Below are positions 22,412 to 32,757 of a DNA stretch of 64,000 bases, piece after piece. The DNA lies in NCBI GenBank assembly GCA_002104905.1, contig MCFE01000160.1:62001-126000 (forward strand), in the 5' to 3' direction. Source of the DNA: Basidiobolus meristosporus CBS 931.73. Lineage: Eukaryota; Basidiobolomycota; Basidiobolomycetes; Basidiobolales; Basidiobolaceae. The position numbers and the translations under genes were made by a program. Numbering within the stretch: the first letter of the stretch is position 1; every line of letters begins with the position of its first letter. The notes under the pieces are model-generated. The model ran no database searches, was not told the DNA's origin, and saw only the letters and a list, made by a program, of their open reading frames with translations.

Positions 22412-23312
22412 TAATTTGTGGGTTATAAAACCACTAGTTTGTCAATAATATAATTATTGAGCCACAATCCCCAACTTTGAATTAGTTAGCATCACTTCAG
22501 AAGGTACTGGCGTTAATGTCCTTTGATAGAGTACTGTATTAAAGCTTCCAATACTGTGACAACTGTAACCTACACCTGCAGGGTAATAAAGTGAATGCAG
22601 CTTTGGCCAATAATCTTACAAAGATCAAGTATCCTTGCCTTTAGAGGACAAGACTAGGGAAAGATTTAGGGTGATACTTATGGTAGGTATTCCTCTACAA
22701 GTTCTTCTTAAGAACTTTTGTTAGAAGGCAGAGATCCACAAGTAAGTCAGGAGAAGTCTGATAAAACTGTTATGAATAGACACAAGGCAGAAAGAAGAGC
22801 TAGGCAAGGCAGGACCAGGAAAGGACTTAGGTGTGGATCAACATGGCATGACATGCTACCAAGGCAAGGTGGATTTCCAAAGCAAGGCTGTTTATTCAAG
22901 ACCTGTGTTTATCAGACTGAGAAATATATAAGGGGGGATAAGACTATATATACTCTTTGACAACATGGTTGCCAAGAGATATTGGCTAATACTGATGGGG
23001 TTCTGGGGTGAGGCACAGTAAGTGTGCCAATATAGAATATACTAGAGAACAGACTGGAATATCACATGGAGATATGCCGGGGGTAAGCTGATCATGTGAC
23101 TAGGTCATGTGACATGTGGCTACCATATATGGCATGGGACTGCATAAATTCTAATGGGAAGCTTCCATCAAATGTTCCATTGTGTAATGTTGACTTGGAG
23201 CTTTCAAGAAGTTGCTAGAATGTAGCAGAACTTTATAGAAGGAACTGGAATTTCTTCACTGACTTGATTTGGATAGATAATTGGAGACCAGGGATGTCAT
23301 GTGATCATGACA
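22412..23312 (-). repeat. 5' LTR of chromodomain gypsy element, degraded
   Basis: The right half (about 23085-23312) matches 16060-16292 of the other LTR closely, ending TCATGATCATGACA. The left half matches only in patches (22435-22490, 22500-22700) and lacks about 130 bp relative to the other LTR, including the TGTGGTGG end. Its outer flank is the accessory gene of Plavaka-like copy T3, and no target duplication matches the other end of the element. Confidence 0.65.
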
Positions 23313-24503
23313 CTGACAGGCTCCTGTAAAAGCGGCTAGTTTTTATCACTGCCAGAACCCTCACTGCTACTTTGACTGAGTGCTTCTTGAGTGGTACTAC
23401 GCTTTTTCCTTGATAATTGTTGTGCTGGTTCATCTGTGTCTGCCTTCTTGTGCCTAATTGGCACTCTTCCAGCTACCAGATATCTTTTTAATGCTTGTCT
23501 GAAGCTTTCAGCCCTGCTTGTAACAGGCTCATGAGGAATCCGCTGGTTTTTATCCATGGCACCCTTGTTCTTCTGTTTTTGATAGTTACTGCTATTCTTA
23601 AGGTACTTCTTACCATACCAATGCTGGCCCAAATTCCATTTGCTTGATTGCATCCAGGATAATGCTCATGGAACAAGTCAAGTGCATTCTGCTTGGCCTT
23701 GAGCTCCTGATGGTCCCATGGTATGCTGGCCTCAGGGTGATGGCATGCTAGACTCCTGATGGCCTCTTGAATATTAGCCCACTGTTCATTATTGCACTCA
23801 ACATTTTCACAGATCTCCAATGTCTTTTAATTTTGAGGCTTTGGTATAAGCACCACATTGTCTCCCTCTGATGCTGTGATAGGTTTTTCTGTGGGCTTCA
23901 TCTTTTGGGACTGTTGTTGTGCTTCAAAGACTCTACAGTGTTTCTCTGCTGTTACATTGCAAAATGGCTCAATTCTTGGCTGTGACATTGAGCAACTTGA
24001 GTCCCTTTGTTGCAGCAAAGATACTGCTTTTGCTACCTGGGATATTGACTGCTCTACACATATTATCTGCTCATTCTGTTTCTGGTCTGTTTCCTGATTT
24101 CTCTGGGCCATTGCATCTATCCTATCAGCCACTGCACCTAATTGCTTTAATAATGCCTTGGTATGAGCTGACATTATACTTGCTGATATGGGTGGAAGTG
24201 ATGTTATCATGGCCACTTGCTGGTATTCAACTGAGGGTACTGTGTTTGCTACATTGTCATCTGTCTGAGCATAATGGCCAGCTTGTGGCTCCACAGAGGT
24301 TCCCAATTGCCTACTTGACTGAGAGTATGAGGAGTCTTCATTATTACCTTCAGTAGGCACACTGTTAACATGGCCTTCTTTGGATGTGGTCCTGCTTGAT
24401 GCACTAAATGTCAAAGCAAGCTGTTGTCCAACCATTCTTTTGCTGCCATCAGCAGTGGGGTTTGGTTGCAAACCAGACAACTTTGCTTTATTTTTGGCAA
24501 CAT
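23313..24503 (-). pseudogene. Plavaka-like accessory gene, copy T3
   Basis: Divergent partner of the T3 transposase. The start would be ATG at 24503 (MLPK...), but one A is missing in an A-run compared with copy T4 (about 24491), shifting the frame; the body is open from 24480 to 23827. It contains a Gln/Ser-rich N-terminus, a coiled coil (AVADRIDAMAQRNQETDQKQ, about residues 115-160), then after a stop at 23827 a segment with WANIQEAIRSLACHHPEASI and WASIGMVRS (23790-23620) and a basic Ser-rich repeat (23653-23336). It is cut off at 23313 by the gypsy LTR. Function unknown; the W-rich helical segment resembles SANT/Myb-like folds but I cannot confirm that. Confidence 0.6.
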
Positions 24504-24725
24504 ATATATGGAAGTGGGTTAAACCAAAGGGGAAATAGTGTTACATATACATGTGTATATGGAGCCACAACTTTATTTATAAAGCTTACTACGGCAGGCC
24601 ATCATTGAGTCATACATTCTCATAGGTGCAATGTCTCAAATACAAGACTGTCTTAAACTCACGTGAGTATTGACAAAAACAAGATATTATAGCATTACAT
24701 TGCTGAAGGTCAAACTGTTTGCCCC
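24504..24725. promoter_or_regulatory. Divergent intergenic region of T3
   Basis: 222 bases separate the accessory start (24503, -) from the transposase start (24726, +). The corresponding region in T4 (31728-32757) is the same sequence split by a solo LTR. It must hold both promoters if the two genes are transcribed divergently. I see no clear TATA element apart from ATATATA at 24503-24509, next to the accessory start. Confidence 0.4.
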
Positions 24726-27330
24726 ATGGACAAGACTACTTCAATTCAGCACCATAAGAGAAGAGAAAAAAGACCATGTGGCTATTGTAGCAAGCCACTC
24801 AGCCATGAAGCATGCAGACAGCATAGGAAGTATTACAAGGATCATGGCCAGTATTTTAACACATAAGTCATATTTGACCATTCATTGGTCACTACTGTAC
24901 TAACATTATCTTGCCAGCCAGTTGATACTTCTATATCAGCACCTAGCTATCTTTGTCACTCTATACAAACTGAGTCAGGTGAGTTTGTGATGCTTTTAGG
25001 CTCACCTCAGCCTTCTGAATATGGCATGCAGAGTGATAGCTCTGACAAAGAAGATCAACTGATGGATTGTGAGCCTATCTCCCTTAACAACAGTACCACA
25101 TATGAGCCAGGTCAAATCCCAATATGCAATGAGACAACACCAGTTGAAATAAATGCCAAGGATACATTATGGAGCCAAGTGAGCCCAGTAATATATCTAC
25201 TGTTGAATGATGTAATGTTGTGGCTGGAGAAGTGGCGTGTTTCCACTAATATCAGTAATGGGAGCTTTGAGGATTTATTACTACTTCCTGCCAAAATCAT
25301 ACCAGGATGCAAATTACCATGTACATTTTGCAAGTGGACAAGTGTCATGCAGCTGGTAACATATGAACCAGAGACTGCCCTGATTCCAGCATGTGTTAGC
25401 AGTTGCATGGCATTCACATCCAAAAGTGCTACCATTGCAATGTGTTCAAATTGTCAGGAATCCACTGCCATTGAGGGCAAACATTGTTCACACTAAATAT
25501 ATATTACAGTAATACCCCATATAAAGAAGCTATTGCAGTGTAACGAATATTGCAAGGCTATGCAGTCCCACACTCAGTATCAATCAGGCACAAACATATC
25601 CAATATATTTGATGGCCAACATTGCAAACAGCAAAGAAGCAAGGGCTACTTTGAAGGTATGTATGACCATGCCTTTGCCTTAGCACTTGAAGGATTCTCA
25701 TTAAACAAGTACTCAACTAGCAAATTCTGCTGGCCACTGATTCTCATCAATCTGAATCTGCCACCCATCTTACAGCATCAGAGCAATAATCTGATGGTAG
25801 TCTCACTAGTATCTGGGCCTAAATTACCATCCAACCTGGATGGCTACCTGCATCCATTGCTGGATGAGTTTTGTATGCTTTCCAGTGGGATAATAGTAAA
25901 TGGCCATCATATAGAAGCGCAAATTATTATCTGCATTGGAGATACCCCAGCCATCAGCAAGATGGCAGGTTTTTCTGGGCATTACAGATGGTATTACTGT
26001 CAAATGTGTGCAATCAAAGGAATATACTTCATAACTCAGACACATTATTATTACCCAAACACCAGCACTAAGATCATCATCTTGCCATGGAGAGAACGTA
26101 GAGTAGTCAGCATGCAATTGCAGCAAAGTTGGCAAGCTATAAGCCATTGGCCAGAATATGGAACCAATTGGAAACTGAATATATCAAAGATAGAGGGTAT
26201 CTGTTGGAGCAAAAGCTTTCCACTGGGAGCAATGCATTTGCTGTTCAACAATATCCCTATACTGATGGGCAAGTTGCACATGGGGCACTTCCAGCTATAT
26301 GAGCCTTTCAAGATACCAACAAAACTTGAAAGAATTGGCAAGATATTACAGAGTATCTGTTACTGTAAGTACTACTCATGGGCTCCAATTAATACTCATA
26401 TGCATATGCAACAACACAAATGCAAAGACTGGATGAACTGGATATGTATTTATTCAAGTAGTGCTCTAAAGCCATTGCTACCAAGAGTACATTGGAAGCA
26501 TTGGGAGTCATATGTGGGCATTGTAGGAATATTTATCCATATGCAGATGACCAATGCCAACTTGATGCATCTACAGCTGTTCTGCCCAAAGTTTGTGACA
26601 GGATTTGAGCGGCTATACTACAAACATGAAGCTGAACATGTAGATCTCTGCTGCCACTGAATCCATTTTCTACTCCATCTTGCATGGTGTGTGAAGAATA
26701 TTGGGCCTTGCTTCACCTTTTGGGAGTTTCCTATTGAGCAGATGTGTGGGGAAATAGGAAGACAAGGAAAGCTGTAGGTACTACCATATACCAATCTCAT
26801 CAATAATACTACCTTCAAGTTGGTCATGGATGTGATGAGTTGCCAGATGGAGGACAGCCAGGAAGAGGTGAAAAAACTGAGGACAGATGTGCACATGCAG
26901 ACACCTATGCCTATGGCATTAAGAAGCAAAGCAGCCACAACACATGGGTAATCAGTTAAGTAATGCAAAGTTGGGTTGGTGTAACAAGCAACTAATTTTT
27001 ATTAGGAAAACTCTACCAAGGTATGCTGGATTTTCTTGGTCACAAGCCAACTTCTACACAATTCAGTACAGAATTCACAGAAACAAGAGCCAGAGTGCAC
27101 CTATCAGGGGGACTAGAATCCAGCAGGGAGAAGGAATATACTGGCTCAATACTAAGAAGTTCTTTGTGGATATTTATGAGGTATTCATGGCAAAAGTGGC
27201 AACTTTGCAAGTATCACACTAAAAAGCTGTAAAGTTGAGGTGATAGAAGTATGTCTATTGTGGCAGGTGTGCATGCTTGTAGGGGTTAGTAAGCAGGAGG
27301 CCAAAGTTTTTTTTGATTTGAACTATATGT
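24726..27330 (+). pseudogene. Plavaka/Tnp2-like transposase, copy T3
   Basis: N-terminal Cys/His segment from ATG 24726 (KRPCGYCSKPLSHEACRQHR), stopped at about 24863; a middle open part 24885-25496 ending in paired cysteines (MCSNCQ); the main open part 25533-26660 (375 aa); then broken frames to 27330. The main part carries the Tnp2/Plavaka hallmarks: FALALEGFSLNK, CWPLILINLNLPPIL, LPSNLDGYLHPLLDEF, IGDTPAISKMAGFSGHYRWY with YCQMC, and later IGPCFTFWEFPIEQMCGEIG. The first catalytic-type Asp (LDGF in T4) reads Glu here. The C-terminal tail is at 27090-27200 (EGIYWLNTKKFF). Inactive by stops and this change. Confidence 0.7.
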
Positions 27331-27931
27331 GAAATACCCAAGGTAGTAGTGGGTAGGCCAATAAAGTGGTGTGATTCTACAGTGGAATATATGAATTGCA
27401 CAAAGGGAAGTAGAAAAAGAAACAACCATTTGGTATATCCCTATGAGAAATTATTGAGATGATCCCATAAAAAGGCCATCACAAAGTTAATGTCCCGTGA
27501 CTGAGAGGTACTGATCTTATCAGGACTCTCTCCAAAGACTGTTGAAAAATAATTGCACCCCAGATTTCACAAAAAACTTTGTCAAAATCTTTCATCACAA
27601 CAATGTATAAGTGACTTTTGATTGGTTCCCTGCCAACTCGCTCACTTTCTGATCCTGGACACTCTATTGCCTCCTATGTTTGTGTGAATTGATTGGCTAT
27701 TGCCTCTTTTTCTCACTCCTTACTTCCTGACTCAACTGTTTCTCTTACTTTTCATGCGTACCAATGGACTTATTTTTGTTAAAACTTCAGTTGTACCTCA
27801 ATTGCCAATTGTATAGGCCTATACAAGTCTCTATACCCAACACTAACATTAAGCCCAACCCCATACTCAACAAGTAACTCCATTAAAATCCACCACTCAA
27901 TAAGTATATCTGCTGTAATGCTCTGGTTCCA
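27331..27931. other. Non-coding junction between T3 and T4
   Basis: No ORF of note. 27461-27530 (GATCCCAT...GAGGTACTGATC) matches 15486-15545, the left flank of the gypsy element, by eye. 27441-27457 (CCCTATGAGAAATTATT) resembles, inverted, the recurrent motif ACCAAATTATTTTTCATAGG of the subterminal repeats downstream. Confidence 0.5.
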
Positions 27932-28660
27932 CTACTTTGGCAGGAACCCAACAGCTTTATGCCACTGTTCATTCACTGGTTCCCACACGTCCTGGTCTTC
28001 AGCCAGCACTGCAAGGTCTAGCTCCTCATCTGCCAGTCTTTGCAATAAATCCTTGCAATATTCCAGTGCATTTTCTTAAGCACTGCTCTTGAAGAAGTGC
28101 TGCAACCTCTTGGTGTGCCTATTAATGTTCCAAAACTCCCCTGAAGGCATTGTGATAGTCTTTTGAGCTCTTGAGGTTGTAGCCTTGTCTGTCAGTGGGA
28201 TCTTCACTCTGTCAACAATGGAGCCTGTGGAGGCTGTGGAGGCTGTGATAGACAAATTGCCTTTTGCAGCAAACTCATCTACCTTGCTGGAGTGTAGCTC
28301 AACTAGCAGTGCTTCCAACTCTTGTGAAAACAGCTGTTTTCTTGTTGGTAACTCTTCTTGGCTATGATGGGATTCAGTCTGTTCCTGCTTGTGGCGTTAA
28401 TTGGCAAGAACTGCAGTTTTTTTGGATGCCTCCCTGTCTCAGGCTTGGGTGGACATTTTTCCCTTTGCCTTTTCCTTTATCACTGCCAGGTCTTTCACTG
28501 GTACTTTGTCTGAGTGCTTCTTGTAAAGAACTACGTTTTCTCCTGGATAAATTCTGCTCTGACGCATCTGTTTTGGCCTGCTTGTCCCTTGCTGGCACTC
28601 TTCTGGTAACCTGACGTTTCTTTTCAGCTTGTTTTGAGCTCTCAACTGTAGTTGTGACGG

Positions 28661-30537
28661 TGTGGTGGTGTATAGGTCCAAGGGAGTGATACGTCCAACA
28701 CTTCTCAAGTGTTTTGTGTGTGGGGTGTTCACTGGGTGCAATAACCTCTGGCAAACGCTTGCTAGGAATACTTGGGTTCTGTCTCTAATCTAATGTGAAG
28801 GGGAATAAAGCCACAAGCTTGTCAAGGGAAAACTATTGAGCTACAATCCCCAACTTAGTTGGCGTCTTAACAAAAGGATGTGCTGGGTTCAGCGTCCTTT
28901 GAGATGACAATGTACTAAAGCTTCCAAAGTCAAAACAGCTGTAAACTTCACCAGCAGGGACTTGATAAGAATGCAGCTGTGGTCAATAGTTAAAAAGACA
29001 GAAAAGTATCTTTGCCTGTACAAGAACAAACTTGGGAAAGAATCAAATATAATAAAAGATACCTACTCTGAGTATTCCTCACAAGTAGTGCCTCCAAGGT
29101 CAGTTGGCTGTCAGCACGGTTTCCTGGGAGTGTCCTGTGGTCTGGGGTTGGAAGTTCAGGTAGCAGCAGGTAGCAGTGATCACACTAATCAACAAGTTGG
29201 TATATTGATAAAAGGGATGATGATTAACTGTTGAGGGATAGCCTCCCTTATATACTTTTCTCACTGGCTAAGTGATTACTAATCATGGTGTTCCAGAAGG
29301 TTCTGGATATCAATGGAAATCTTAATGACATCAGAATGACCTAAGAATGTTCTAAGTATGTGCCGGAAGGTTCCAAGAGGCACAGCATATCCAACCAATC
29401 AGGAGTCAGTATTCAAAACCTGTGTAACATAGGGATACCATATATGGTATGGAAATGGTAGGTATGGCAACACGGGTTGATCATGTGTCACGGGTACTGG
29501 CGCTGTGGTGGTGTAGAGGTACTCCTGGGAGAAGCTACACAACTCAAGGTGTGTGAGGTGTCTGATGGGTGCAATAACATCTGTGTCTAAACTGCTGGTG
29601 TCTTTGTCAATATGTCACTATGGTAAAAGCTCCTGCTTCTCTAGCTTCCTAGGTGCTCCAAGTGTCTCCAAAGGCCTCTGTGTGTCTTGTGCACTACCCT
29701 GAAAAGCTCCTTGATGGCAGGTCTGAGATGTACTGTTGAAGGCAGGTGCAGTGATCAACTGCTAATCAATAAGGTAGAAGTGTTACTAATAGAAGGGATG
29801 ATTTATTGATGAGGGATTGCTTTCCCTTAAATACTTTTCCTGATTGCCAAGTGATTACTAATGACAAGGTTCTAGAAGATTCTAGGTATCAGTGGAATTC
29901 TTGATGACATCACTATGAGCTAAAAATATGCCAAGAATGTCCTGGAAGGTTCTAAAAGGCACAGCACTCTCAACCAATCAGGAATCAGTAGTCTGAAACC
30001 TGTGCAACATAGAAATACCATATATGGTATTGAAATGGTAGAGATGGTAACACAGACCTAGGTCATGTGTCAAGGGTACTGACGCGGGTACTTGCCTTAT
30101 ATAGATGCATCTACTGATCACAAAGCTGAATAACATCTGGGATAACTAATGCTAATAACTAATCAGGGTAAACATCATATGGGGATAATACTGATAATAT
30201 GGGCAAAAGAAGAATGGGATAATACTGATAAGATAAAATATGGATAAGTATATCATAATGACTATATGAATAAACTTGTCTGTGGGAGGTATGTTTACCC
30301 TACCACAGCGCGGGTACTTGCCTAATATAGGAGCGCTTATAGCTAGTAATCTACATAAAGTGAGGGGTAACTTATGCAATAAGGTAAGCAGGTGTGGTAG
30401 TCAACTGGCTTATGGGATAGTACTGATTGGGTAAGACAAATGGGATAAAACTAAAATAAATGTAGTAGAGATATAGGGATGTAGAAAATGAGGGAATGAG
30501 CACATCTGTCAGTGGGTGTCACTGTCACCCCACTACA
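28661..30537 (+). repeat. Outer solo LTR in accessory gene T4
   Basis: Starts TGTGGTGGTGTATAGG and ends CCCCACTACA, flanked on both sides by ACGG (28657-28660 and 30538-30541), a 4-bp target duplication. About 1.07 kb once the inner LTR (29504-30307) is subtracted. Its first 510 bp match 15556-16060, and 29170-29500 resembles the second half of the 804-bp LTRs, so it links the two LTR types. The short ORF at 28962-29234 is an LTR sequence also found at 15861-16060 and is not a gene. Confidence 0.8.
29504..30307 (+). repeat. Inner solo LTR, 804 bp
   Basis: Starts TGTGGTGGTGTAGAGG and ends TTTACCCTACCACA, flanked by GCGC on both sides (29500-29503 and 30308-30311). It is nested in the outer LTR at a site that itself resembles LTR sequence (GGGTACTG-GCGC-GGGTACTTGCC). 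Nearly identical to 31854-32657, so both are recent compared with the relics around them. Confidence 0.9.
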
Positions 30538-31853
30538 ACGGGCTCCTGTAAAAGTGGCTGGTTTTTATCACTGCCAGATCCTTCACTGCTACTTTGACTG
30601 GGTGTTTCTTGAGTGGTACTATGCTTTTTCCTTGATAGATGTTGTGCTGGTGCATCCATGTCTGCCTGCTTGTCCTTAATTGGCACTCTTCCAGCTGCCT
30701 GATGTCTCTTTGACACTTGTCTGGAGCTTTCAGCCCTGCTTGTAATGGGCTCTTGAGGAAGCCACTGGTTTTTAGCCATGGCACCCTTGTTCTTCTGCCT
30801 TTAATACTTTCTGCTATTCTTAAGATACTTTCTTGGCATACCAATGCTGGCCCAAAATCCGTTTGCCTGTTTGAATCCAGGATAATGCTCATGGAACAAG
30901 TCAAGTGCATTCTGCTTGGCCTTGAGTTCCTGATGGTCCCATGGTATGCCAGCCTTAAGGTGATGGCATGCTAGACTTCTGACAGCCTCTTGTATATTAG
31001 CCCACTCTTCATTATTGCACTCAACGGCTTTACGGATCTTCAATGTCTTTTGATTTTTAGGCTTTGGTATAAACACCACATTGTCTCCCTCCCATGCTGT
31101 GATAGGTTTTTCTGTGGGCTTTATCTTTTGGCACTCTTGTTGTACTTCAAAGAGTGTACAGTGCTCCTCTGCTGTTACATTGGGAAATGGCTCAATTCAC
31201 GGCTGTGACATGGAGCTACTTGAGTTCCTTCATTGTAGCAAAGATACTGCTTTCTCTACCTGGGATATTGATTGCTCTACACATATTATCCGCTCATCCT
31301 GTTTCTGGACTACTTCCTGATTTCTCTGGGCCATTGCATCTATCCTATCAGCTACTGCATCTAATTGCTTCATTAATGCTTTGGTATGAGCTGACAACAT
31401 ACTTGCTAATATGGGTGGTGGTGATGTTATTGTGGCCACTTGCTGATCTTCAACAGAGGGTACTGCATTTGCTACATTCTCATCTGCCTGAGCATAACGG
31501 TCTGCTTGTGGCTCCACAGAGGTTCTCAATTGCCTACTTGACTGACAGCCTGAGGAGTCCGCATTATTACCTTCAATGGGCACACTGTCTACAGGGCTTT
31601 TTTTGGATGTAGCCCTGCTTGTTGCACTGAATGTCTGAGCAAGCTGTTGTCCAACTGTTCTTCTGTAGCCATCAGCAATGGGGTTTGGTTGAGAACCAGA
31701 CAACTTTGCTTTATTTTTTGGCAGCATATATTTGGAAGTGAGCCAAAGCAAAGGGGAAATAGTGTTACATATACATGTGTATGTGGTGCCACAACTTTAA
31801 TTATAATGCTTACTATGGCAGGTCATCATTGAATCTTACATTCATGTAGGCAT

Positions 31854-32657
31854 TGTGGTGGTGTAGAGGTACTCCTGGGAGAAGCTACACAACTCAAGGT
31901 GTGTGAGGTGTCTGATGGGTGCAATAACCTCTGTGTCTAAACTGCTGGTGTCTTTGTCAATATGTCACTATGGTAAAAGCTCCTGCTTCTCTAGCTCCCT
32001 AGGTGCTCCAAGTGTCTCCAAAGGCCTCTGTGTGTCTTGTGCACTACCCTGAAAAGCTCCTTGATGGCAGGTCTGAGATGTACTGTTGAAGGCAGGTGCA
32101 GTGATCAACTGCTAATCAATAAGGTAGAAGTGTTACTGATAGAAGGGATGATTTATTGATGAGGGATTGCTTTCCCTTAAATACTTTTCCTGATTGCCAA
32201 GTGATTACTAATGACAAGGTTCTAGAAGATTCTAGGTATCAGTGGAATTCTTGATGACATCACTATGAGCTAAAAATATGCCAAGAATGTCCTGGAAGGT
32301 TCTAAAAGGCACAGCACTCTCAACCAATCAGGAATCAGTAGTCTGAAACCTGTGCAACATAGAAATACCATTTATGGTATTGAAATGGTAGGGATGGTAA
32401 CACAGACCTAGGTAATGTGTCACGGGTACTGACATGGGTACTTGCCTTATATAGATACATCTACTGATCACAAAGCTGAATAACATCTGGGATAACTAAT
32501 GCTAATAACTAATCAGGGTAAACATCATATGGGGATAACACTGATAATATGGGCAAAAGAAGAATAGGATAATACTGATAAGATAAAATATGGATAAGTA
32601 TATCATAATGACTATATGAATAAACTTGTCTGTGGGAGGTATGTTTACCCTACCACA
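31854..32657 (+). repeat. Solo LTR, 804 bp, in T4 intergenic region
   Basis: Same ends and length as 29504-30307 with very few differences by eye. Flanks are GCAT (31850-31853) and GCGT (32658-32661): a 4-bp duplication with one CpG-type transition. Comparison with the empty site in T3 (24620-24640) shows that it landed between the divergent accessory and transposase genes of T4. Confidence 0.9.
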
Positions 32658-32757
32658 GCGTGATGTCTCAAATACAAGACTGTCTTAAGTTTGCATGAGT
32701 ATTGACCAAAATGTGATATAATAGCATTACGTTGTTGAACGTCAAACTGTTTGCCCC

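Larger units (their letters stand above)
27932..31727 (-). pseudogene. Plavaka-like accessory gene, copy T4, interrupted
   Basis: Runs on the minus strand from ATG 31727 (MLPKNKAKLSGSQPN) to a TAG at 27932-27934 (WHKAVGFLPK-stop), split by solo LTRs (28661-30537). Without the insertion it spans about 1.9 kb, near 640 codons. Layout: Ser/Gln-rich start; coiled coil (MKQLDAVADRIDAMAQRNQE, about 31380-31260); W/H helical segment WANIQEAVRSLACHHLKAGI, FHEHYPGF, WASIGMPRKYLKNS (31040-30800); two related basic modules (RDKQADMDAPAQHLSRKKHS-like at 30700-30600 and RDKQAKTDASEQNLSRRKRS-like at 28600-28530); an acidic C-terminus (LQRLADEELDLAVLAEDQDV). Nonsense and frame changes (for example after SLLQ at 31230) show decay. 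I find no known enzymatic motif. Confidence 0.6.

Noticed and set aside
15556-23312. A target duplication for the whole chromodomain gypsy element.
   Set aside because: Flanks CCAT and CTGA do not match, and the right LTR is damaged; the two sides derive from different copies of neighbouring repeats.
28962-29234. ORF of 90 codons similar to an ORF at 15773-16309.
   Set aside because: Both lie in LTR sequence and are shared because the LTRs are shared; no coding evidence.
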